Shown here one piece after another: positions 1 through 7,377 of a stretch of DNA of 32,826 nucleotides. The notes under the pieces are model-generated. The model did no database searches. It was not told the DNA's origin and was given only the letters and a program-made list of their open reading frames with translations. The DNA lies in the NCBI GenBank assembly GCA_017542065.1, contig JAFXXX010000006.1, forward strand, positions 1 through 32,826. The letters run 5' to 3'. The DNA comes from Bacilli bacterium. Lineage in GTDB: Bacteria > Bacillota_I > Bacilli_A > RF39 > UBA660. Every line of letters starts with the position of its first letter. Positions within the stretch are counted from its first letter, which is position 1. The position numbers and the translations under genes are program-made.

Positions 1-188
1 GTATTCTTATATAACTTAGATATAGCTCTATATAACATATTTCCTTCATATATAGAATTAGTTAATAATACTATATCTCTATCAGAATTCTTTTTAATGT
101 CTACAACGCAAAAAGAGGTTAATTGCTTAGTTAACCCCGTGATACCTATATTATTAAATTTATCTATTCTGATTAAATCCTCTATCAT
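1..188 (-). CDS. mfd: Transcription-repair coupling factor Mfd, N-terminal fragment cut by the window edge
   Basis: Only the first 62 codons are present; the gene runs off the left edge. The start MIEDLIRIDKFNNIGITGL followed by a conserved-looking IVLLTNSIYEGNMLYRAI segment resembles the UvrB-like N-terminal domain of Mfd, which releases stalled RNA polymerase at DNA lesions and recruits the UvrA/UvrB repair proteins. The helicase and translocase motifs lie outside the window, so the call rests on the N-terminal pattern plus position: mfd directly follows pth in many Bacillota, including Bacillus subtilis. The ATG lies only 4 nt after the pth TGA stop, and an upstream ATG (at about 197) runs immediately into a stop. 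The Shine-Dalgarno is weak and overlaps the end of pth, suggesting translational coupling. Confidence 0.75.
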   Translation of the reverse strand, partial: MIEDLIRIDKFNNIGITGLTKQLTSFCVVDIKKNSDRDIVLLTNSIYEGNMLYRAISKLYKN

Positions 189-192
189 AATA

Positions 193-753
193 TCATCTCT
201 TATTATATTTATTTTGTAATTCATTAAAGTCTAAATTTATATAATCAATAATAATATCGTATGATTTTTTAATAGCTTCTTCAATCTTTTCTCTATCATC
301 CCTACTAAATTTACCAAGTACATAGTCTTTAGTATCAGATTCTTTATTATTTGATATACCAATTTTTAATTGTTTATATTCATTATTCTTGAAATTAGCT
401 TCAATATTTTTCATACCATTATGACCACCAGATGAAGATCTTTCTTTTAATTTGATCTTACCTACTTCTAAATCTAGATCATCATGAATAACTAATATGT
501 CTCTTTCATTTACTTTAAAGTAGTCTGCATACTTTCTCATTACTTCTCCACTTAAGTTAATAAACTTTTGTGGTTTAAGAAGAATGATATCTTCTCCATC
601 CACTTTTCCTTTAGTATATAATCCTTGGAACTTATCTTTATCGATAGTAGCTCCAACTTTAGAAGCAAAGAAATCAATAACATCAAAACCAACATTGTGG
701 CGAGTATGTTCATACTCTTTTCCAGGATTACCTAGTCCAACGATTAATTTCAT
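193..753 (-). CDS. pth: Peptidyl-tRNA hydrolase
   Basis: Releases peptides from prematurely dropped peptidyl-tRNA so that the tRNA is recycled; cytosolic. The 186-residue length is typical. The N-terminal GLGNPGKEYEHTRHNVGFD block carries the substrate-binding Asn9 and the catalytic His19, HDDLDLEVGKIKLK supplies the catalytic-site Asp, and SGGHNGMKNI is the conserved tRNA-acceptor-binding loop. A good Shine-Dalgarno (AAGGAGG) sits 6-7 nt before the ATG. The ATG overlaps the rsmI stop by 4 nt (ATGA), and mfd follows after 4 nt, so it is a member of the dnaX-to-mfd run. It ends in TGA, which is one of the arguments for a standard code here. Confidence 0.97.
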   Translation of the reverse strand: MKLIVGLGNPGKEYEHTRHNVGFDVIDFFASKVGATIDKDKFQGLYTKGKVDGEDIILLKPQKFINLSGEVMRKYADYFKVNERDILVIHDDLDLEVGKIKLKERSSSGGHNGMKNIEANFKNNEYKQLKIGISNNKESDTKDYVLGKFSRDDREKIEEAIKKSYDIIIDYINLDFNELQNKYNKR

Positions 754-1592
754 TTCTTTGCCTCCTTATATTCTATATATACATCATTCTTAATAAGTCC
801 ATGCATCTTAGCTACTTTTTTAATAGCATCTTTTTCAGATTCACCTTCACTTATTAATATATCCACATGAGAAATAATATCTATATCCTCATATGATTCT
901 TTATCCTTATTTTCTTCAATTAGGATTACAAATTCACCTTTTGGTTCTCCTAATTCTTCAATTATCTCATCTACTTTTCCTCTGTATACTTCTTCATGCT
1001 TCTTAGAAATCTCTCTAGCAACACTAATATTTCTATCACCCATAATTTCTTTTATTAACTTAAGTGTCTCTACAACTCTATATGGTGATTCATATACTAT
1101 AATAGTGTATTTTTCATTCTTTAGAGCCTCTAATTCTTTCTTTTTAGATGACTTTTTACTATCTAAAAATCCATAGAATAAAAATTTATTTGGATTAAGA
1201 CCACTCATAGCTAATGCAGGAGTAAAAGCAGTAGCTCCAGGAAGACATACTACATTAAACCCATTATCAATAGCTTGGTAACTTGGTTCAAATCCAGGAT
1301 CACATATACTAGGAGTTCCTCTATCAGATACAACTGCTACATTCTTACCATATTTTAAATATTCAAGTATCTTTTTAGAAGATTCATTCTCATTAAATTT
1401 ATGTGATGCGATTAGTTTTTTATCAATATTATAGTAGTTCAAAAGTTTCTTAGTTTCACGTGTGTCTTCAGAAAAAATTACCTCTACTTCTTTTAAAATA
1501 TTAATTGCTCTAAAAGTTATATCTTCTAGATTCCCAATTGGAGTTGGTACAAGATATAAAGTTGGAGTGTTATTATAACTCTTTTGACTCAT
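750..1592 (-). CDS. rsmI: 16S rRNA (cytidine1402-2'-O)-methyltransferase RsmI
   Basis: Tetrapyrrole-methylase-fold enzyme that 2'-O-methylates C1402 in the decoding centre of 16S rRNA using AdoMet. The 280-residue protein starts with the family signature LYLVPTPIGNLEDITFRA and contains SDRGTPSICDPG and PGATAFTPALAMSGL, which form the cofactor pocket, plus the FLPRK-like segment FYGFLDSKKSSKKKEL. An in-frame TTG at 1607 gives a five-residue longer form, but GAGGAG placed 8 nt before the ATG at 1592 identifies that ATG as the start. It is flanked by a hydrolase gene upstream (stop 4 nt before the ATG) and pth downstream (4-nt overlap). In B. subtilis the orthologue yabC likewise follows yabB, without the hydrolase between. 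Confidence 0.95.
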   Translation of the reverse strand: MSQKSYNNTPTLYLVPTPIGNLEDITFRAINILKEVEVIFSEDTRETKKLLNYYNIDKKLIASHKFNENESSKKILEYLKYGKNVAVVSDRGTPSICDPGFEPSYQAIDNGFNVVCLPGATAFTPALAMSGLNPNKFLFYGFLDSKKSSKKKELEALKNEKYTIIVYESPYRVVETLKLIKEIMGDRNISVAREISKKHEEVYRGKVDEIIEELGEPKGEFVILIEENKDKESYEDIDIISHVDILISEGESEKDAIKKVAKMHGLIKNDVYIEYKEAKK

Positions 1593-1596
1593 AATA

Positions 1597-2154
1597 TCAC
1601 TCCTCAATAAATTCTAATAATTCAGAAAATTCAGTATAACCACTTTCTGAATTTAGATGTCCACCATCATCAATAACTATTTGTTTAGTTGCAATTGTAT
1701 CTGCAAATTCTTTTTCAAAGTCATATTTAACATATGGATCATTCTTTGAATAGAAACAAACTATTTCATCAGCATAGTTTTTAACATCTTTTAAATTATC
1801 AAAATACATAGATTCATTAACACTATCATAATCAGGATCTATTCCTAAATAATTGTTAAATCCACATACAAATACTAATCTTTTTACTTTTACTTTGTGT
1901 TCTACTAGAAAATGACATACAAATATTGGAGCTATTGAATGTGCAAAAAATACTGTGTTTTCATTAATTAAACCTGCTTCTAGATATACTGTTAATAATT
2001 TATTCCAATTATCATAGTTTTGATATCCTACTCCAGTAGGAAAATCAGGTGTATATACTATTCCACCTTTATCTTCAATACTTTTTCTTACAAATGGTAC
2101 CCAATTCACAAATGGACTACCAAAACTTCCATGTATTATAAAATAGTTATTCAT
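1597..2154 (-). CDS. RBBP9/YdeN-like serine hydrolase (alpha/beta fold), function unknown
   Basis: A 185-residue single-domain alpha/beta hydrolase. The N-terminal strand and oxyanion region FIIHGSFGSP, the central VYTPDFPTG and the candidate triad Ser73 (FFAHSIAP), Asp139 (YSKNDPY) and His166 (DDGGHLN) match the small RBBP9/YdeN serine hydrolase family. The usual GxSxG nucleophile elbow is altered: both glycines are alanine (A-H-S-I-A). The TTG at 2169 is a poorer start than the ATG at 2154, which has GGAG 9 nt upstream. The start overlaps the end of the yabB gene by 8 nt, so it is embedded in the operon between yabB and rsmI, a place where B. subtilis has no such gene. Substrate cannot be predicted. 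Confidence 0.85.
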   Translation of the reverse strand: MNNYFIIHGSFGSPFVNWVPFVRKSIEDKGGIVYTPDFPTGVGYQNYDNWNKLLTVYLEAGLINENTVFFAHSIAPIFVCHFLVEHKVKVKRLVFVCGFNNYLGIDPDYDSVNESMYFDNLKDVKNYADEIVCFYSKNDPYVKYDFEKEFADTIATKQIVIDDGGHLNSESGYTEFSELLEFIEE

Positions 2155-2878
2155 TACAATCAACTCCAAACATCTTTTTTATTTCATCTCTATATTCATT
2201 ATCTTTATTGTGGACAATTAATGGAGGTAATACCTTAATACCTTTTCTAGCATTTTTTCTACCTTCAATGATAATCATATTAGAATTTTGTCCTTCTTTT
2301 GGATAAATGAATCTAATTATTTTAGGTGTAATGTTATTATCAGTCATAGACTTCATGATTTCTTCTAGTCTTTCTGGTCTATGAATCATAACAACCTTAC
2401 CATTATTTTTTAATAATTTCTTACATACTTTAAATATATCATCTAAATTTAGATATATTTCATGTCTTGCAATCCTTTTGATTTCATTATCATTTTGTTT
2501 TGTTTGTTCATTAATTTTAAAATAAGGTGGATTACAAGTAATTATATCGAATGTATCTGTTTCAAACTTATCACATAAGTCTTTAACATCCATGTTTAAT
2601 AATTCTATTTGTTTATCTAGTTTATTTAACTTAATTGATTCTTTTCCTAATTCATATACTTCTTTTTGAAGCTCTACTGCATATATTTTATCTTTAGTTT
2701 TAGTAGTTAATATCATAGGAACAGGACAATTACCTGAACAAAAATCAATTATTTTATCTCCTTTTCTAGGAGTTACATAATCAGAAAGTATTACTGAATC
2801 TAATGAAAAGTTAAAATAGTCAGTATCCTGAACTATTTTCATATTATTAATGTTTAATAAATCATTAACGACCTTCAT
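2147..2878 (-). CDS. yabB: YabB/TrmN6-family tRNA adenine-N6 methyltransferase
   Basis: AdoMet-dependent methyltransferase of 243 residues with the Rossmann motif IIDFCSGNCPVPMIL (about 43-57, a degenerate form of DxGxGxG), acidic motif YAVELQ and the N6-adenine motif NPPY at 116-119. The N-terminal QDTDYFNFSLDSVILSDYV is typical of TrmN6/YabB proteins, which methylate a tRNA adenine (A37 of tRNA1-Val in Escherichia coli). The start overlaps the ricT end by 14 nt and has only a moderate purine stretch (AGAAGA) ahead of it; an internal ATG at codon 13 is possible but would remove residues that family members keep. The ricT-yabB-rsmI order is as in B. subtilis. The exact tRNA target is not determinable from sequence. 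Confidence 0.88.
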   Translation of the reverse strand: MKVVNDLLNINNMKIVQDTDYFNFSLDSVILSDYVTPRKGDKIIDFCSGNCPVPMILTTKTKDKIYAVELQKEVYELGKESIKLNKLDKQIELLNMDVKDLCDKFETDTFDIITCNPPYFKINEQTKQNDNEIKRIARHEIYLNLDDIFKVCKKLLKNNGKVVMIHRPERLEEIMKSMTDNNITPKIIRFIYPKEGQNSNMIIIEGRKNARKGIKVLPPLIVHNKDNEYRDEIKKMFGVDCNE

Positions 2879-3659
2879 TTCTTCTCATATCTGTAATTTC
2901 TCCATCTTCAAATTGAACTTTATAAGTCATGCTTATTGGATCAACAGATATAACCTTTCCTTTCTTATCATCATAATTCTTTATAGTTCCTACTTTTGGA
3001 AGATCTTTCTTTAATATAGTATATGTTTCATCTTCATAGTCTAAACAACAAAGAAGTCTATTACATAAACCATTAATCTTTGTAGGATTTAAAGATATAT
3101 TTTGATTCTTAGCCATGTTTATAGTTATGTTGTTGAAAGAATATAAGAATTCAGAACAACATAGTGGTCTTCCACAAGGACCAATACCACCTATTTCTTT
3201 AGCTTTGTCTCTTGGACCCACCTGGCGTAGTTCTATTCTAACCTTAAATACTTTAGCTAATTCTTTAGCTAGTTCTCTAAAGTCAACTCTATCAGAAGAT
3301 AGATATGTGAAATATAAATGTGTTCTTTCAAAGTTGTATGATGTATCAATTAATCTCATATCAAGATTAAACTTTTCAATTAATTCATTACATTTTTTAG
3401 CGGCATTTTCTGCATCCTTTAGATTATTTTGATAAATAATATCATCTTCTTTAGTAGCTATTCTAATAATACTCTTTACTGGAGATAGTAAAGTTTTCTT
3501 ATTAATACTAGTTTTATCAGTTACTACTTCAGCATATTGGAAACCTCTTTCAGTTTCAACAATGACATTCATACCACATTTAATATCTAAATGACCTGGA
3601 GAAAAATAGTATTTTCTACCATACTTTTTAAATGTAACACCAAAAACATCTATATTCAT
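2865..3659 (-). CDS. ricT: RicT/YaaT, PSP1-domain regulatory protein
   Basis: 264-residue PSP1-domain protein. In B. subtilis RicT (YaaT) forms the RicA-RicF-RicT complex that carries [4Fe-4S] clusters and stimulates RNase Y-dependent mRNA maturation. The cysteine-rich signature is intact: GIGPCGRPLCCSEFLY followed by LCNRLLCCLDYE in the second half of the protein. The start is the ATG at 3659 with AAGGAAG 7 nt upstream, overlapping the end of holB; a TTG 18 nt further up is less likely. It lies between holB and yabB exactly as in B. subtilis. Neither ricA nor ricF is in this window, so whether the full complex exists here is unknown. Confidence 0.93.
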   Translation of the reverse strand: MNIDVFGVTFKKYGRKYYFSPGHLDIKCGMNVIVETERGFQYAEVVTDKTSINKKTLLSPVKSIIRIATKEDDIIYQNNLKDAENAAKKCNELIEKFNLDMRLIDTSYNFERTHLYFTYLSSDRVDFRELAKELAKVFKVRIELRQVGPRDKAKEIGGIGPCGRPLCCSEFLYSFNNITINMAKNQNISLNPTKINGLCNRLLCCLDYEDETYTILKKDLPKVGTIKNYDDKKGKVISVDPISMTYKVQFEDGEITDMRRNEGR

Positions 3660-3660
3660 A

Positions 3661-4566
3661 CTAATCTTCCTTTCCAAATTCTATAATCATCTTGTCTAAT
3701 ACCATCTTGATATTTGCATTAGTAGATAATTTAAGTTTAGTTCTTTCAATAACTTCTAACTTATAATTGATACTTTCTTTAGAATTATTTTTTTCAACCT
3801 TATTAAGTTCATCTATATAATTATTAAAATATACAAGATCTCTCTTAAATTTAAGATTTAATATATCATAATAGAAGTAAAGCATAAAATCAATAACTAT
3901 TTTTATATCATCTTTAGAACTAAATATATCTGTGTACTCTTTATATTTAATAAAAAATCTATTTTTCATAGAATCTATACTGTGGACAAAATCTAATAAG
4001 TTATTAAAGTATACTTCATAATTATCTTCACTATAGATAGAATAATATCTTTCTTTTATTATTTCATATATATCTTTTTGATTCTTTATATTATTAAGAT
4101 TTAATACCTGACATCTAGAAATAATTGTAGGCATTACTAGACTTAAATTAGTTGTAAGAAGGATTGCTACTATATCATCTGATGGTTCTTCTAAGAATTT
4201 TAGTATAGAATTAGCAGATGATGCATTCATCTTCTCACACTCTTTAATAATATAGATTTTTTTGTTAGAAATAATAGGTTTCTTTTGGAACTCTTTTTGG
4301 AGTTCTGATAATTGATCCTTCTTAATCATAGTTCCATCTGGGCTAATAATTGTTAAATCTAAGAAGGTATTATTATCAATTTCTTCATATATTTTCTTGT
4401 TAGGTTCCTTTGTAGCAATCTTTTTAGAAAATGCTTTAGCAAATTTCTCTAGATAGTTCATATCATTGCATACAAATAAATATGCTTGAACAGTTTTTTC
4501 ACTTTCAATACTATCTAATAATAACTTTGTAACTACATTTTGATCATTTAAGTATTCTTCAAGCAT
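3661..4566 (-). CDS. holB: DNA polymerase III delta-prime subunit (clamp loader)
   Basis: 301-residue AAA+ fold subunit of the clamp loader that works with DnaX and HolA to place DnaN on primed DNA. As usual for delta-prime, no functional Walker A loop is present, but the sensor-1/arginine-finger SRC motif (TIISRCQVL) and the SANSILKFLEEP segment are clear. The ATG at 4566 has AGGTGG about 8 nt upstream that overlaps the recR stop region; the GTG codons just ahead are part of that Shine-Dalgarno. It lies between recR and ricT. B. subtilis has tmk, yaaQ and yaaR in front of holB; those genes are missing from this run. Confidence 0.92.
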   Translation of the reverse strand: MLEEYLNDQNVVTKLLLDSIESEKTVQAYLFVCNDMNYLEKFAKAFSKKIATKEPNKKIYEEIDNNTFLDLTIISPDGTMIKKDQLSELQKEFQKKPIISNKKIYIIKECEKMNASSANSILKFLEEPSDDIVAILLTTNLSLVMPTIISRCQVLNLNNIKNQKDIYEIIKERYYSIYSEDNYEVYFNNLLDFVHSIDSMKNRFFIKYKEYTDIFSSKDDIKIVIDFMLYFYYDILNLKFKRDLVYFNNYIDELNKVEKNNSKESINYKLEVIERTKLKLSTNANIKMVLDKMIIEFGKED

Positions 4567-4578
4567 ATTATTCACCAC

Positions 4579-5181
4579 CTAATCTATTTTAATTCTGCCC
4601 TCTAAAGCTTTTTGGATAGTTAATGAATCTAAATATTCCATATCAGCACCTACAGGAATACCTGCAGCTATCTTAGTAATAGATACATCCATACCTTCAA
4701 GCATCTTAATTATATATAAAGAAGTAGTTTCACCTTCCATACTTAGGTTTAAAGCTAATATTACTTCTTTAATCTTTTCATCTTTTATTCTATTTATTAG
4801 TTCATTTATTTTAATATCATCAGGATTTATACCTTCTAGTGGAGATATTAATCCTTCTAACACGTGATATTTACCTTTAAATGCATTAGATTTTTCAAAA
4901 AGAATTAAATCTTTAGTACTTTCTACTACGCATATAACACTTCCGTCTCTAGAATCATCTTCACATATAGAACATAAATCAGAATCTTCAGTTAAGTTAT
5001 TACATCTTGTACACTTTTTAATCTTTTTTGAAACATTTAATATTGAATTGGAAAAATTTTCTATTTGATCTTCATTAAACTTCAAAACTGCAAAACTAAG
5101 ACGTTCTGCATTCTTTTCACCTATTCCAGGTAGTAACTTAAAGTTTTCTATTAAATCTTCTAAACTTTTAGGAAATTTCAT
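4579..5181 (-). CDS. recR: Recombination mediator RecR
   Basis: 200-residue recombination protein that, with RecO and RecF, loads RecA at single-strand gaps. In order: an N-terminal helix-hairpin-helix region (LPGIGEKNAERLSF, 17-30), a C4 zinc finger (Cys57, Cys60, Cys70, Cys73), a Toprim domain (VCVVESTKDLILFE and NLSMEGETTSLYI) and the C-terminal VTKIAAGIPVG-type Walker-B-like strand. Length is the family norm. The ATG overlaps the ebfC stop by one base (TAATG), a strong sign of translational coupling. The dnaX-ebfC-recR order is one of the most conserved gene clusters in bacteria. Confidence 0.97.
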   Translation of the reverse strand: MKFPKSLEDLIENFKLLPGIGEKNAERLSFAVLKFNEDQIENFSNSILNVSKKIKKCTRCNNLTEDSDLCSICEDDSRDGSVICVVESTKDLILFEKSNAFKGKYHVLEGLISPLEGINPDDIKINELINRIKDEKIKEVILALNLSMEGETTSLYIIKMLEGMDVSITKIAAGIPVGADMEYLDSLTIQKALEGRIKID

Positions 5182-5474
5182 TAGAATAATCCTGGCATAG
5201 CAGAGCTATACTTACCTAATCTTTTTTCCATTTCAGCATTTGCTTGATTAATAGCATCATTAGTTGCTAATAAAATCATATCTTGTAGAACTTCAATATC
5301 ATCTTTTTCTACATTTTCATCAATTTTTACACTTAATACTTCTTTATTACCATTAACAGTAACTTCAACTAATTCTTTTTTAGAAGTAAATTCCATTTTA
5401 CCTACTTCTTCTTGTGCTTTTTGTATTTCTTTTTGCATATTTTGTGCTTGTTTCATTAATGCTTGTATATTCAT
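5181..5474 (-). CDS. ebfC: Nucleoid-associated protein, YbaB/EbfC family
   Basis: 97-residue small DNA-binding protein of the YbaB/EbfC/YaaK family. It starts with the typical amphipathic helix (MNIQALMKQAQNMQKEIQKA), then the beta-sheet core VEVTVNGNKEVLSVKID and a second long helix ending AEMEKRLGKYSSAMPGLF, closely matching the family's MPGL(F) C-terminus. Members form dimers that bind DNA with modest specificity. A good Shine-Dalgarno (AGGAGA) precedes the ATG. It sits between dnaX (2 nt after ebfC's start side) and recR (1-nt overlap). Confidence 0.95.
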   Translation of the reverse strand: MNIQALMKQAQNMQKEIQKAQEEVGKMEFTSKKELVEVTVNGNKEVLSVKIDENVEKDDIEVLQDMILLATNDAINQANAEMEKRLGKYSSAMPGLF

Positions 5475-5476
5475 AT

Positions 5477-7123
5477 CTATTCTCCTATCTCTAATAAGTC
5501 ATCAAATTCACTTTTGTTTTGTGATTTTAGTTTATTTAATATTTCTTTTTCATCAATTGCATCTATTTTTTCTTTGTTTTTACGTTTCTTTCTATATATT
5601 TCACTAGTAGATATCCATAATTGTTCTTCATAGATGCATAACTTAACTTTCTTACCTAGTTTATCTTTAACACATTTTTCAATTGCATCAAAGTTATCAT
5701 ACATTTCATGCTTAATATTATCATCCGATGTAACAATTACTACTCCTTCAGGGCTTCCTGCTTTAATTTCACAGTCTGAAAGTATATTTTTAAATCTTAA
5801 TTCATCTAAATTATATTGTTCAGTATCAGATAATAGTTTCTTTTTATAATTATCTATAGATTCTTTATCTGCTGCCATTAAAATATTATTAATTCTAGCA
5901 TTCATTAACTCATCTAATAGTTTATAAGTAGGATTATCTTCCAATGTTCCACGTGGAACATTGTTTTCTTCCTCTGTTTTTTCTTCTTTTTTACTTTCTT
6001 TCTTAGTTGTTTCTTGTTTTTCTTCTATTTTATCTACTTTATCTGATGTTCCACGTGGAACATTGTCTTCTTTTTTATCAAATATATCTAATAATTTAAT
6101 AATTAATAGATCAAAATATATTTTTTTATCATTAGATATCTTCATTTGACTGATATATTCAGTAATTGTGAATATCATTTTAATAATATTATCTTTACCA
6201 AATTGTTTAACAACACTATTTGATTCATTTATTTGGTAATCAATAAGATTATTTCTTAAATATTTAATAAAATCTTCACATACTGATATATAATTCTTAC
6301 CTTCAATTTCTAAATTATCACTGAAATTGAATAAATCTTCTGTTTTATTTGTATATATTAAATCAAAGAAGTTATCTACATCTTTAATATTTAGTCTTCC
6401 ATTTAATAAAACTACATCATTTAACTTAATTTCACCGTTTGAATAAGCACTAGCTTGATCTAATAAACCAATTGCATCTCTCATTCCACCGTTTGAATAC
6501 TCTACAACCTTTTCTAGTGCATCATCATCTATCTTAATCTTTTCTTTTTTACATATATTTTTAAGATTTTCAGATATTTTACTAGATGGTACAGGTTTAA
6601 ATTCAAACATTTGGCATCTAGAAAGGATGGTTAGAGGCACTTTTTGTGGCTCTGTAGTGGCTAATATAAAAATTACATGCTTTGGAGGTTCTTCTAAAGT
6701 CTTTAATAATGCATTAAATGCACTAGCAGTTAACATATGAACCTCATCTACGATATAAACTTTATATTTAGATATAGTTGGTAATAGTGTTACGTGTGTT
6801 CTAATATCTCTAATTTCATCTACTCCATTATTAGAAGCAGCATCCATTTCAATGATATCTATATTCTCATTACTATTACTTGCCTTACATATTTCACACT
6901 TTTCACATGAACATCCATCTTCAAGGTTTTCACAGTTAATAGTCTTAGCAAATATCTTAGCTATACTTGTTTTACCAGTTCCTCTAGGTCCTACAAATAA
7001 ATAAGCATGAGTAAGTTTATTACTAATGATCATATTTTTTAATGTTTGAACAATAATCTCTTGTCCATATACATCATTAAAAGTTTTAGGTCTATATTTT
7101 CTGTATAATGCTTGATATATCAT
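5477..7123 (-). CDS. dnaX: DNA polymerase III gamma/tau subunit, with two parS sites inside the gene
   Basis: 548-residue clamp-loader ATPase that couples polymerase, helicase and clamp loading. Walker A GPRGTGKT at 45-52, a zinc-binding cysteine group (Cys64, 71, 73, 76, 79), Walker B VYIVDEVH near 122-129, and SRCQMF sensor/finger motif are present. After the collar domain comes a Lys/Glu-rich low-complexity linker (about 345-395) that contains NVPRGT twice, at 354-359 and 388-393; both are the translation of a perfect parS palindrome. A C-terminal tau-type domain follows. The start is the ATG at 7123 with AAGGTGAT 5-6 nt upstream, giving the canonical MIYQALYRKYRP; a longer upstream reading is not supported. 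It is the first gene of the ten-gene run that ends with mfd. Confidence 0.96.
   Translation of the reverse strand: MIYQALYRKYRPKTFNDVYGQEIIVQTLKNMIISNKLTHAYLFVGPRGTGKTSIAKIFAKTINCENLEDGCSCEKCEICKASNSNENIDIIEMDAASNNGVDEIRDIRTHVTLLPTISKYKVYIVDEVHMLTASAFNALLKTLEEPPKHVIFILATTEPQKVPLTILSRCQMFEFKPVPSSKISENLKNICKKEKIKIDDDALEKVVEYSNGGMRDAIGLLDQASAYSNGEIKLNDVVLLNGRLNIKDVDNFFDLIYTNKTEDLFNFSDNLEIEGKNYISVCEDFIKYLRNNLIDYQINESNSVVKQFGKDNIIKMIFTITEYISQMKISNDKKIYFDLLIIKLLDIFDKKEDNVPRGTSDKVDKIEEKQETTKKESKKEEKTEEENNVPRGTLEDNPTYKLLDELMNARINNILMAADKESIDNYKKKLLSDTEQYNLDELRFKNILSDCEIKAGSPEGVVIVTSDDNIKHEMYDNFDAIEKCVKDKLGKKVKLCIYEEQLWISTSEIYRKKRKNKEKIDAIDEKEILNKLKSQNKSEFDDLLEIGE
5945..5960. other. parS: parS site 1 (inside dnaX)
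   Basis: Perfect 16-bp palindrome TGTTCCACGTGGAACA, embedded in a 22-bp perfect palindrome (5942-5963). It differs from the well-known B. subtilis parS (TGTTCCACGTGAAACA) at one base and is fully symmetric. In the dnaX frame it encodes NVPRGT at residues 388-393. ParB proteins load here as CTP-dependent clamps and spread to organise the origin. About 12 kb from the origin on the left arm. Confidence 0.93.
6047..6062. other. parS: parS site 2 (inside dnaX)
   Basis: The same 16-bp palindrome as site 1, exactly 102 bp away, with an 18-bp total symmetry (6046-6063). It is in the same reading frame of dnaX (NVPRGT at 354-359). The stretch between the two sites is Lys/Glu-rich linker. Confidence 0.93.
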
Positions 7124-7145
7124 GTAATCACCTTTTTCCTTAATA

Positions 7146-7151
7146 ATTATA
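7146..7151 (-). promoter_or_regulatory. Candidate -10 box for the dnaX operon
   Basis: TATAAT on the minus strand, 22 nt before the dnaX ATG. No convincing -35 hexamer is seen at 16-18 nt in the A/T-rich sequence upstream, so this is a modest call. Transcription from here would leave a leader of only about 15-20 nt. Confidence 0.45.
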
Positions 7152-7197
7152 ACATATTTTAACATATTTATATATTTTTTTAATAATAAAAAATCAA

Positions 7198-7213
7198 TGT
7201 TCCACGTGGAACA
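7198..7213. other. parS: parS site 3 (between dnaX and tadA)
   Basis: Perfect TGTTCCACGTGGAACA in a 20-bp palindrome (7196-7215), about 75 bp upstream of the dnaX start. A ParB clamp loaded here would sit next to the dnaX promoter. Confidence 0.93.
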
Positions 7214-7357
7214 TTAAAGCGCAATTTATAAATGTTATTAGACATTATCTCTGTTTTATGATACACTTGTTTCATAAGAACTTGCTGTACTGTCATTTCG
7301 TGCACCTTGTTCTTTTTTTGTGCAATATTATTTGAAACTGAATAAATAAAAAGGTAA

Positions 7358-7373
7358 TGTTCCACGTGGAACA
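7358..7373. other. parS: parS site 4, in a 28-bp palindrome at the 3' end of tadA
   Basis: Perfect TGTTCCACGTGGAACA whose symmetry extends without mismatch over 7352-7379 (28 bp), overlapping the tadA stop by 2 bp. As RNA this would form a 14-bp hairpin, but in the tadA direction the following bases are A/T mixed with no long U tract, so a terminator role is possible and unproven. The interval to site 3 (7216-7351) holds no gene I can support. Confidence 0.93.
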
Positions 7374-7377
7374 TTAC

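Noticed and set aside
1456..1474. Possible parS-like site around CACGTG at about 1463 (TTTCACGTGTGTC), and another CACGTG at 4861
   Set aside because: Only the central six bases agree; the flanks are not symmetric, unlike the four perfect sites.
7180..7374. A 64-codon minus-strand frame beginning MFHVEH
   Set aside because: Its start and end are the translations of parS sites 4 and 3 (the palindrome reads MFHVEH or NVPRGT depending on frame). It has no Shine-Dalgarno at that start and no recognisable domain.
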